A DNA stretch of 56,218 bases, taken from the NCBI GenBank assembly GCA_012735275.1, contig JAAYHR010000013.1, positions 1 through 56,218 of the forward strand, in the 5' to 3' direction. The DNA is from Erysipelothrix sp. Its GTDB lineage: Bacteria; Bacillota_I; Bacilli_A; Erysipelotrichales; Erysipelotrichaceae. This document shows, piece by piece, positions 48,284 to 56,218 of this stretch. Position 1 is the stretch's first letter. Each line of letters starts with the position of its first letter. A model generated the notes under the pieces. The model was not told the DNA's origin. It was given only the letters and a program-made list of their open reading frames with translations, and did not search any database. Both the position numbers and the translations under genes were made by a program.

Positions 48284-49967
48284 ACCTTCTAAACTTATAA
48301 TCTTGATCACAACAATATTATCCTTTATTGCTGCCTTTGCTCTTGTCGTTGTACCAATGTATATTGGTCAGGCTGTCGACTTAATGATTGGGGTAAACAA
48401 TGTTGATCTTACGCAAGTTAAAAGTATCTTAATTACTTGTCTTTGGTTTTACTTAGTATATTTTTTCTTAAACTGGTTAATTGCTTATATCTCAAATGAG
48501 TATGCGATTAAGTTTGTCTATGAAATTCGTAATAAGTTAGAGTTTAATTTAATGCGTAATCCGCTAGCTTATCTTGATACCAATTCACATGGTAAATTAT
48601 TGAACTTATTTACTATTGATGGTGAGTTATTAATTGATGGAATTTATCAAGGTTTAACCCAGTTATTAAATGGAGTCTTTGTCATTTTAATATCTTTATA
48701 CTTTATGCTACAGTTAAGTATTGGTATGACGATTCTAGTAATCTTGATGGTTCCAATTATGTACTATACTTCAAAAACATTAGCTAAAAAAAGTCAGAGG
48801 TTATTTCGCAAACAACAAGTACTAGCTGGCCAACTTAGTTCCCATGTCAAGGAAGCGATGGAAAATCATGAGTTAATTCTAAATGCGAACTATGCAAATC
48901 AATCAGCTAAAGATTTTGAAGTGATTCATGCAGAATATAATATTGTCGGTGAGAAGGTGCAGATTCTTGGTGCCTTAGTTAACCCAACGGTCCGGGTAAT
49001 TAATAATTTAAACTATGCATTACTTGGTTTACTTGGTGCTTATTATGCTTATAATTATGGATTATCTGTCGGATCATTAATGGCCTTTATCTCATACTCA
49101 ATCTTATTTACTAAACCATTTAATGAGTTTTCAGCAATCATCTCACAAATTGTCGCAGCTAAAGCTTCATATGAGCGGATGCAAGCAGCCCTTTCAGTTG
49201 AAGTTGATTTAGATCCTGGTAAAGAAGTAGCCATTAAAGAATCAAGTATTGTCTTTGAAGCTGTTAATTTCGAATATGTTAAAGATAAGCCAATTATTAA
49301 AGATTTAAATCTTACCATTCAGCCTTTGTCTAAAGTGGCGATTGTCGGTCCAACCGGTGCCGGTAAATCAACCTTGATAAATATCTTGATGCGCTATTAT
49401 GATATTAATTCAGGCAAGATCTTAATTGATGGTCATGATACGCAAACAATTACTAAGCAATCATTAAGAAGTGTTATGTCAATTGTGCTACAAGAACCAT
49501 GGCTTACTAAAGGTAGTATTGCCGATAATATTAAATATGGTAATCCCAAAGCTACTTATGAGGAAATGGTAACTGCTTCAAAACAAGCAGGTTGTTATGA
49601 CTTTATTATGCAACTTGATAAACAGTTTGATACGATTATTGATTCAGCATCAACGACAATGTCAACTGGTCAAAAACAGATGATTACTATTGCTCGGGCA
49701 ATAATTGTTAATTCACCAATTATTATCTTAGATGAAGCTACTAGTAATATTGATGTTGTCTCTGAATATAAGATTCAAAAAGCATTTGAAGAGTTGATGT
49801 CCAATAAAACATCTTTCTTTGTTGCGCATCACTTATCGACAGTTGTCGATGCTGATTTAATCTTAGTTATGAAAGATGGCTACTTAATTGAACAGGGTAG
49901 TCATAAAGAATTAATGGCTAATAAAGGATTCTATAAGCAATTATATGAATCGTCCAATGTGTTATAA
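48276..49967 (+). CDS. ABC exporter half-transporter B (canonical Walker B/H-loop)
   Basis: GPTGAGKSTLINILMRYY, MSTGQKQMITIARAI, IIILDEATSNID, FFVAHHLSTV. Confidence 0.9.
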   Translation: MRKPSKLIILITTILSFIAAFALVVVPMYIGQAVDLMIGVNNVDLTQVKSILITCLWFYLVYFFLNWLIAYISNEYAIKFVYEIRNKLEFNLMRNPLAYLDTNSHGKLLNLFTIDGELLIDGIYQGLTQLLNGVFVILISLYFMLQLSIGMTILVILMVPIMYYTSKTLAKKSQRLFRKQQVLAGQLSSHVKEAMENHELILNANYANQSAKDFEVIHAEYNIVGEKVQILGALVNPTVRVINNLNYALLGLLGAYYAYNYGLSVGSLMAFISYSILFTKPFNEFSAIISQIVAAKASYERMQAALSVEVDLDPGKEVAIKESSIVFEAVNFEYVKDKPIIKDLNLTIQPLSKVAIVGPTGAGKSTLINILMRYYDINSGKILIDGHDTQTITKQSLRSVMSIVLQEPWLTKGSIADNIKYGNPKATYEEMVTASKQAGCYDFIMQLDKQFDTIIDSASTTMSTGQKQMITIARAIIVNSPIIILDEATSNIDVVSEYKIQKAFEELMSNKTSFFVAHHLSTVVDADLILVMKDGYLIEQGSHKELMANKGFYKQLYESSNVL

Positions 49968-49995
49968 TTATATTAAATAGACAAGGAGGAGTTAT

Positions 49996-50232
49996 ATGGG
50001 TTATTTATTTAGTGGTGGCATTATGACAATTCTCATGGTGATTATTGTTATGGTTATTCGTGTTGCTTTAGTAGTTTTAGTTATTTATGCAATAGTTAAA
50101 GCAATTGAGTATTTCAGATCCAATACTAATTCATCATATGATTCATCACTTGGAATTCTAAAGCGACGTTATGCTCTTGGTGAAATTACACTTGAAGAAT
50201 ATGAACGTATGAAAGAAGCCTTAAGATACTAA
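49996..50232 (+). CDS. Small membrane protein with C-terminal SHOCT-like domain
   Basis: SLGILKRRYALGEITLEEYERMKEALR is a SHOCT signature. Confidence 0.8.
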   Translation: MGYLFSGGIMTILMVIIVMVIRVALVVLVIYAIVKAIEYFRSNTNSSYDSSLGILKRRYALGEITLEEYERMKEALRY

Positions 50233-50278
50233 AAAAGACTGACAATGGAAGTGTCCCATTACATTGTCAGTCTTTTTT
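50231..50278 (+). terminator. Intrinsic terminator
   Basis: AAAAAAGACTGACAATG...CATTGTCAGTCTTTTTT. Confidence 0.9.
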
Positions 50279-50310
50279 ATTGGCAAAATAAAAACCCTCG
50301 TGATTGAGGG

Positions 50311-50745
50311 TTAATCTTGTAGATGATACAATTGAATCTTTAAGGCGTCAATTGAGATTGCTAATTCTCTAATTAAGTAAACAAGCGAAACTATTAATAG
50401 TATGATTGATATTACAAAGGCAAAGAATGCAAAACTAGTAGCTTCATTTCCAGTTGTAGCAAACTGAGTATGTGACGCAAGTAGCGAAAACAAGGTTGAG
50501 ATTGCAGCTGAGATAAAACTTAGTGCTCCAGTTAATTGCATTTTTCTAATAATGTCCATGCGATATTGGAGATTCTCGATCTGATCAATATTCTCTTGCT
50601 TAGGATCTAACTTGTGACTTTTATAAAGTTCACGGATTAAATCAGCTAGTACCACAAACCTATTTGTGTAGGCAAGCATTAGTAATGAGATAGCTGGGAA
50701 AACTAGTAATGATGTTGATAGTTCAAATTCAAATATAAATTCCAT
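50311..50745 (-). CDS. DUF2721-like membrane protein
   Basis: MEFIFEFELSTSLLVFPAISLLMLAYTNRFVVLADLIREL with AAGGGGG RBS before ATG at 50745; the longer supplied ORF merges it with an ABC-F remnant. Confidence 0.75.
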   Translation of the reverse strand: MEFIFEFELSTSLLVFPAISLLMLAYTNRFVVLADLIRELYKSHKLDPKQENIDQIENLQYRMDIIRKMQLTGALSFISAAISTLFSLLASHTQFATTGNEATSFAFFAFVISIILLIVSLVYLIRELAISIDALKIQLYHLQD

Positions 50746-51446
50746 ATTATCCCCCTTTTCTAATTTCATTATAACTAAGATAGAGAGGCTTGTATAGACT
50801 TGATAAACTTGTTTTGCTAATTGTTTTAAACCATCCTTAGATAATTGATAGACTTTATCAAAGACAGTGTGAAAAAGATCACGGTTATGGGTTATGACAA
50901 TAATTGCTCCTTGATAAGCTTGCAACTGATTAATCAGGGTATCAAGTGATAAGGGTGAGATATTTCGACTTGGCTCATCGAGTATTAATAATTGGGTCTC
51001 TCTTAATGACATAAGTGCAAAGTACACTTTGGCTTTTTGTCCACCTGATAAATCTTTGAAGGGTGATTGCATTTCTTCAACCTTAAAATTGAGTGAGCCA
51101 AGATGAGTCATAGCTTTACTTATATCGGCCTTATTTCTAGAACTTGCTAATAACTCAACCGGACTTTGATTAATATCTAAGACCTCAGCATAAGTTTGTG
51201 GCATATAGGCATAGTCAACAAGACTTGCAGCCATGATTTCTTTAACCAGTCTAATTTTTCCTACGCCATTATCACCGATAATCCCAAACTTCTCGGGTCC
51301 AATAATATCTAGTTGAATGGAGTCAGTTAAAACTTTATCTGCGATTATTAACTTGTCTAAGTTTAATCTGAGGATTTCTTTACTAGCAGGGGTATCGATA
51401 TGATTTAAGATAAACTCTGCTGCTGCTTCACCTTCTGGATTCTATA
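50746..51446 (-). pseudogene. 5'-truncated, decayed ABC-F ATPase (C-terminal NBD only)
   Basis: In-frame NPEGEAAAEFILNHIDTP...GIIGDNGVGKIRLVKEI (Walker A Thr to Ile)...FKDLSGGQKAKVYFALMSLRETQLLILDEPSRNISPLSLDTL; no start codon context, frame runs into DUF2721. Confidence 0.8.
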
Positions 51447-51582
51447 ATGTAAAGGGTAGTAATACGGTCAGTCATTTTGATTTACTCTTTAAGATCACTT
51501 CTCATAACTATGGTAATAGTTCCTTGTCAATAGTTAATGATAGCCAAGGTAATTTACTTATTGATTTAATTTCAATTGATTA
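51447..51582 (+). pseudogene. C-terminal remnant of an unidentified + strand gene
   Basis: Open frame NVKGSNTVSHFDLLFKITSHNYGNSSLSIVNDSQGNLLIDLISID* with no 5' end, beginning where the ABC-F remnant ends. Confidence 0.4.
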
Positions 51583-51680
51583 AAATAAACAGAACCTCCA
51601 CTAATTATATTAAATTTGAGCAATAGACTTGATATTGTTTCGAATTAGTAATAATATATCTTTAGTAGGAGGTTTTGTTA

Positions 51681-52673
51681 ATGAATGAATTAAAACAACT
51701 AACTGGTATTCACCATGTTACAGCGATTACTTCAAGTGCACCAAAGATTTATGATTTTTATACAAATGTACTTGGTATGCGCTTAGTTAAGAAAAATGTT
51801 AATCAAGACGATTTAACGACCTACCATCTATTCTTTGCAGATGATGCAGGTAACCCTGGTACAGATATGACATTCTTTGATTTTAAAGGAATTGGTCCTC
51901 ATATAAAAGGAACAAACGATATCTCGCGTACAGGGTTTAGAGTAGCTAATGATCTAGCATTAGATTATTGGGTTAAACGTTTTGATAAATATGAAATTAA
52001 ACATAATGGCGTAAGTCAAATGTTTGGAAGAAAAGTATTAAGTTTTGAAGATTTTGACCGTCAACAATATACATTGTTCTCAGATGAGAATGATCAAGGA
52101 GTTGCGGCAGGTACACCATGGCATAAAGGCCCGGTACCAGATGAGTTTGCGATTATTGGACTTGGACCAATATTCTTAACAGTAAATGATGCTGAGTATA
52201 TGCATCAAGTATTAAATGTTATGAAAATGACTAAGGTTGCGAGTGAAGAAGATTATACTCTATATGAAACGGGATTTGGCGGAAATGGTGGAAGTGTTAT
52301 TGTTAAATTTGACAATAAATTACCACAAGCACGTCAAGGCTATGGTGGAGTTCACCATGTGGCATTTAGAGTTGATGATAAGGAACACTTAGATGAATGG
52401 CAAGCTTACTTTGATAAGATGAGTTTACCAAACTCAGGCCATATTGATCGCTTCTACTTTAAATCAGTTTACATTAGACTATATCCAAATATCTTATTTG
52501 AGTTAGCGACTGATGGACCAGGATTTATTGATGATCAAGAAACATATGAAAATCTTGGTGACACCTTAACCTTGCCACCACATTTACGTTCGAAACGTGA
52601 ATACATTGAAGAGCACTTACCACATTTTGATACGGTAAGAAGTAATAAAGTATTTGAAAAAGAATATCTATAG
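51681..52673 (+). CDS. VOC-family ring-cleaving dioxygenase, MhqO-like
   Basis: LTGIHHVTAITSSAPKIYDFYTNVLGMRLVKKNVNQDD; second VOC repeat GGVHHVAFRVDD. Confidence 0.9.
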   Translation: MNELKQLTGIHHVTAITSSAPKIYDFYTNVLGMRLVKKNVNQDDLTTYHLFFADDAGNPGTDMTFFDFKGIGPHIKGTNDISRTGFRVANDLALDYWVKRFDKYEIKHNGVSQMFGRKVLSFEDFDRQQYTLFSDENDQGVAAGTPWHKGPVPDEFAIIGLGPIFLTVNDAEYMHQVLNVMKMTKVASEEDYTLYETGFGGNGGSVIVKFDNKLPQARQGYGGVHHVAFRVDDKEHLDEWQAYFDKMSLPNSGHIDRFYFKSVYIRLYPNILFELATDGPGFIDDQETYENLGDTLTLPPHLRSKREYIEEHLPHFDTVRSNKVFEKEYL

Positions 52674-52692
52674 AAAAAGGAGAAATATAAAT

Positions 52693-53238
52693 ATGAAAAT
52701 CGGAATTATTTTAGGAAGTATTAGAGAAGGACGTAACGGAGAAGCAGTCGCGAAATGGATGTTAGATTTTGCTACATCAAGAAAAGATGAAAATGTTGAA
52801 TATGAATTAGTTGACTTAATGGATTATGACTTACCATTCTTAGGTAAAACACCAACTGAAGATCAAGCTAAAGCAATCGGTGCTTGGTCAGAAAAAATTG
52901 CAAGCTTTGATGGCTATGTAATTGTAACGCCAGAATACAACCGTGTATTACCAGGAGCGCTAAAAAATGCTTTAGATTTCTTAAAACCAGAATTAACTAA
53001 CAAAGCAGTTGGATACGTTGCTTATGGTGGGCTTGGTGGATTATCATCAATTCAATCACTAAGATTAATTAACGCAGAACAAGGTATGGCATCAGTCCAA
53101 ACTATGGTAACATTCTCATTAATGACTGACTTTGAAAACATGTCAATCTTTACACCAAATGATTATCATGCTGGAAATGCTAATGGAATGCTAGATCAAG
53201 TAATTACATGGTCAAAAGCTTTAAAAACAATTAGATAA
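52693..53238 (+). CDS. NADPH-dependent FMN reductase / azoreductase-like
   Basis: IGIILGSIREGRNGEAVAKWML, VIVTPEYNRVLPGALKNALDFL. Confidence 0.9.
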   Translation: MKIGIILGSIREGRNGEAVAKWMLDFATSRKDENVEYELVDLMDYDLPFLGKTPTEDQAKAIGAWSEKIASFDGYVIVTPEYNRVLPGALKNALDFLKPELTNKAVGYVAYGGLGGLSSIQSLRLINAEQGMASVQTMVTFSLMTDFENMSIFTPNDYHAGNANGMLDQVITWSKALKTIR

Positions 53239-53262
53239 AAAAACAGCATATGCTGTTTTTTT
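53237..53262 (+). terminator. Intra-operon terminator-like hairpin
   Basis: AAAAACAGCATATGCTGTTTTT palindrome with T-run. Confidence 0.7.
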
Positions 53263-53275
53263 TTAGGAGGATACT

Positions 53276-54364
53276 ATGAAACTACATGGAATACATCACA
53301 TATCATCAATTGTAGGACACGCTCAAAGAAATGTTGATTTCTACGCCGGCTTACTAGGTATGCGCCTAGTTAAAAAGACCCTTAATTTTGATGATTCATC
53401 GACATATCATTTCTATTATGGAAATGAGAATGGTTCGACAAACATATTAACCACATTCCCATGGAATGATGCTGAATCAGGTCAAATTGGCGGCGGTCAA
53501 GTTGGAATAACATCACTGGCAATTAGCCCTGATAGTCTCGACTTTTGGAAACAACGCTTAAATGACTTTAAAATTGAATACCACACAGAGGAAAGATTCA
53601 ATGTCCAACGCTTAGCCTTTGAAGATATGGATGGACTCTTATATGAATTAGTTGCCTCAAATGAAGAGCCAAAGAGTAATTGGGAATTTAATGGCGTTGA
53701 TTCTAATCACGCCATTAAAGGAATTGATTCTGCCTATATCCATTCACGCGTCCCACATGCTACCTTAAGTATGCTGCAAGATGTCTTTAATTATAAAATT
53801 ATTGATGAAAGTTTTGATGCATACTTACTTGCAGTTGATGGTGGTTTAGGCTCACGCTTAGAATTAAATAAAACGACAAAAGATCCAAGTCGTCAAGGGG
53901 TTGGAACTGTCCACCACATTGCACTTGGAATCAGTAATGGTGATGAAGAAGCTTGGCTAGAGAAGTTAATTGCAGCCGGCTATCGCCCAACTGAAATTAA
54001 AGAACGTAAATATTTCCGTTCCATCTACTTTCGAGAAAAAGGTGGTATACTAATTGAATTGGCAACAGTGGGGCCAGGAGTATTAGTTGATGAGAGTGAA
54101 GAAGAGTTAGGAAAAGAACTCTTAATCCCACCACACTTTGAAGCCATTAAAGATGAAATAGTTGATACACTGATGCCAATCGAAGTTCGGGAAGTAAAAG
54201 AATTAATTGGTTATGGTTATCGTGATAAATATGAATTTGATCTACTTAGAAAGAAAGAAAAAATAAAACGAGAGATTTTAGAACTAAAAACTAAGGAAGA
54301 TCCGACGCGGACTGACTTAGCTAAAATTGAAGTTTTAAAGAAAGAACTATTAGCAGTTAAATAG
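53276..54364 (+). CDS. VOC-family ring-cleaving dioxygenase, second MhqO/MhqA-like paralogue
   Basis: HGIHHISSIVGHAQRNVDFYAGLLGMRLVKKTLNFDD; GTVHHIALGI. Confidence 0.9.
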   Translation: MKLHGIHHISSIVGHAQRNVDFYAGLLGMRLVKKTLNFDDSSTYHFYYGNENGSTNILTTFPWNDAESGQIGGGQVGITSLAISPDSLDFWKQRLNDFKIEYHTEERFNVQRLAFEDMDGLLYELVASNEEPKSNWEFNGVDSNHAIKGIDSAYIHSRVPHATLSMLQDVFNYKIIDESFDAYLLAVDGGLGSRLELNKTTKDPSRQGVGTVHHIALGISNGDEEAWLEKLIAAGYRPTEIKERKYFRSIYFREKGGILIELATVGPGVLVDESEEELGKELLIPPHFEAIKDEIVDTLMPIEVREVKELIGYGYRDKYEFDLLRKKEKIKREILELKTKEDPTRTDLAKIEVLKKELLAVK

Positions 54365-54379
54365 TTTGGAAAGGAATTT

Positions 54380-54835
54380 ATGGAAAAATTAAAAACGTTA
54401 ATCGTGCTCTTTAAAGCACACACAAGTATTGGAAATAATATTAAATATTCACTATCAGAATCGATTCTGACATTAAATGAATTCTCTGCATTAGAAGCAG
54501 TTTATACAAAAGGGGCATTACAAACACAAGTCTTAGCTGAATCATTATTGATTCCTAATTCAAGTTTAACTTATGTTCTAGATATGCTTCAAAAGAGTGA
54601 GTATATTACGCGGGTTAAAGATCCAACAGATCGTCGTCGCCAACTAGTTGAACTAACTAGTAAAGGTCGTACTATATTTGAAGAAATCTACCTACAACAC
54701 TATGCTCATATGCGTAAAATCTTTGACGTCCTTAGTGAAGAGGAAGAAGTACAATTACAAGAATTACTTAAGAAAATTGGTAAAAAAGCAGAGGAGGAAG
54801 TCGACAGTGAGACTTGCAGAAAAATCGGGGAATAA
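54380..54835 (+). CDS. MarR-family regulator (MhqR-like)
   Basis: VLAESLLIPNSSLTYVLDMLQKSEYITRVKDPTDRRRQLVELTSKGRTIFE. Confidence 0.9.
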   Translation: MEKLKTLIVLFKAHTSIGNNIKYSLSESILTLNEFSALEAVYTKGALQTQVLAESLLIPNSSLTYVLDMLQKSEYITRVKDPTDRRRQLVELTSKGRTIFEEIYLQHYAHMRKIFDVLSEEEEVQLQELLKKIGKKAEEEVDSETCRKIGE

Positions 54836-55394
54836 CAGACATTTAATTATAATGCTCCATGGTACCGGTGGTAGTGCTGAAGATCTATTTTCAATCGGAA
54901 ATATCCTAGATGCTAATGCAACATTCGTTGGCATTGAAGGCGATGTTTTAGAAAATGGTATGCGCCGTTATTTTGAACGCTACCCAGATGGATCATTCAA
55001 TTTAGAATCACTAACAGTTGAAACTAAAAAAGTAGCTGAAGTAATAAAAGAATTAATCAGTAAATATCCGGATTACCGTAAGACGATTATTGGCTATTCT
55101 AATGGTGCTAATATCTTAACTTCAATCTTTAAGACTTATGAAAATCTTGATTTAGATAATGCAATTTTATACCATCCTTCAGTAACACTTGAAGGTCAAC
55201 CAGTCTTAGCGCAAAAAGCTGCAGTTTTATTAACTTCCGGCTTAAATGATCCTTTTATAACACAAGAAGGCTTTGCTAATTTAGCGAGCGAATACCGTGC
55301 GGCTAATGTTGATACATCAGTCTTTAGTCATGAAGCTGGTCATCAATTAATGCATGAAGAACTAGATGCTAGTCGTCAATTTTTAGACCTATGA
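54807..55394 (+). CDS. Alpha/beta hydrolase / carboxylesterase, MhqD-like
   Basis: GTG start behind GAGGAGG inside marR 3' end; IIMLHGTGGSAEDL, TIIGYSNGANI, EAGHQL. Confidence 0.88.
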   Translation: MRLAEKSGNNRHLIIMLHGTGGSAEDLFSIGNILDANATFVGIEGDVLENGMRRYFERYPDGSFNLESLTVETKKVAEVIKELISKYPDYRKTIIGYSNGANILTSIFKTYENLDLDNAILYHPSVTLEGQPVLAQKAAVLLTSGLNDPFITQEGFANLASEYRAANVDTSVFSHEAGHQLMHEELDASRQFLDL

Positions 55395-55990
55395 AAACCT
55401 ATATTGACTATGCTGAAATCAGCCAAGCTGCAAGAAGAAAAATAACTTCGGCAGCAGTTATTCCACGCCCAATTGCTTGGATAACGACAGTTAATGAAAA
55501 TGGTTCAATTAACGTTGCGCCATTCTCATTCTTTACGATGATATCACCATCAATTTTGATGGTCTCATTTGTCCAAATAAAAGATCGAAGAAAAGATACT
55601 TTTGAGAATATTCTGCGTAGTAAACAAGCAGTTGTTAATATCGGTGATATAAGTTTAATTGAAGCAATTGATAACTCATCAATAACTATTCCTTATAATG
55701 AAAGTGAACTAGCTTATATTGATGTTAATTTAGGACCTGCTAAGCAAGTTATGGCCCCACTTATTTTAGAGGCGCCAATTGCCTTTGAAGTTGAGTTTTT
55801 ATCACATGAAGAACTTGACGATAATGGATCAAAATATGATCTGACTTTACTTAGAATTTTAGCAAGTCATATCAATAGTGATTTATATGATTCAGAAAAA
55901 CACTATGTCCGCTTAGAAAATCCACTTTCCCGTTTAGAAGGTCCAAAATATGGTTCTTCAACAGAGTTAGAATACATAAGGAAGTTTTAA
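55391..55990 (+). CDS. Flavin reductase family protein (FMN-binding split barrel)
   Basis: AAVIPRPIAWITTVNENGSINVAPFSFFTMISPSILMVSF. Confidence 0.9.
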   Translation: MKTYIDYAEISQAARRKITSAAVIPRPIAWITTVNENGSINVAPFSFFTMISPSILMVSFVQIKDRRKDTFENILRSKQAVVNIGDISLIEAIDNSSITIPYNESELAYIDVNLGPAKQVMAPLILEAPIAFEVEFLSHEELDDNGSKYDLTLLRILASHINSDLYDSEKHYVRLENPLSRLEGPKYGSSTELEYIRKF

Positions 55991-56026
55991 TAAAATTGTG
56001 TATAATAGTTATAAAGGATGATTATA

Positions 56027-56218
56027 ATGAAAATAGATATCGAAATAAATGAACAAGATTTAATTGATTTTAATGTATTTCACATCATAAACAATGAAGC
56101 GAGTAAAGCTGCTTTCAATAAACAAAGATTAATTACGACAATCATAATTGGTTTTATCGGATCATTTGGTGCAATGTTTACACCATCACCAAATCGCATT
56201 CTAATGATAATTTTAACA
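56027..56218 (+). CDS. YcxB-like membrane protein, N-terminal part (truncated by window)
   Basis: MKIDIEINEQDLIDFNVFHIINNEASKAAFNKQRLITTIIIGFIG. Confidence 0.5.
   Translation, partial: MKIDIEINEQDLIDFNVFHIINNEASKAAFNKQRLITTIIIGFIGSFGAMFTPSPNRILMIILT

Noticed and set aside
50311-51234. Apparent ABC-F/DUF2721 fusion protein
   Set aside because: A strong RBS and ATG at 50745 define DUF2721 alone; the upstream ABC-F part has a mutated Walker A and no start, so this is accidental frame continuity.

Overview
Low-GC Firmicutes-type chromosomal window (about 56 kb). It looks like an Erysipelotrichia/Bacilli-like walled organism; taxonomy is inferred only from gene style. No rRNA, tRNA, CRISPR array, prophage or intact IS was recognised. 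Main modules, left to right: a guanine-type purine riboswitch with an NCS2 purine permease and xpt; a CstR/CsoR-like, rhodanese and CoA-disulfide-reductase sulfur-stress operon; tag and trhO; a MATE pump; a complete L-arabinose operon (ChvE/GguAB-type CUT2 importer, FGGY kinase, araD, araA, araR) with two AraR-like boxes; pepF; an atypical CPG-motif P1B ATPase with a KDPG aldolase and an HMA chaperone; a GntR(YtrA)-ABC cluster; a chromate transporter; OppD and an OppF with a large insertion; a VanY-like peptidase; mscL, GNAT, dus; dacA; a TctA-like transporter cotranscribed with the lower mevalonate pathway (MK, MDD, PMK, IDI-2); flavin oxidoreductases; an S24-repressor/UmuC-like SOS cassette; a heterodimeric ABC exporter; a decayed ABC-F gene; and an MhqR-type quinone/aldehyde detoxification operon. 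The best candidate for something undescribed is the TctA-like carboxylate permease at the head of a mevalonate pathway operon that lacks HMG-CoA synthase and reductase. It suggests a mevalonate uptake-and-use unit, but this is an inference. All calls come from reading the sequence and supplied translations; no database search was run.
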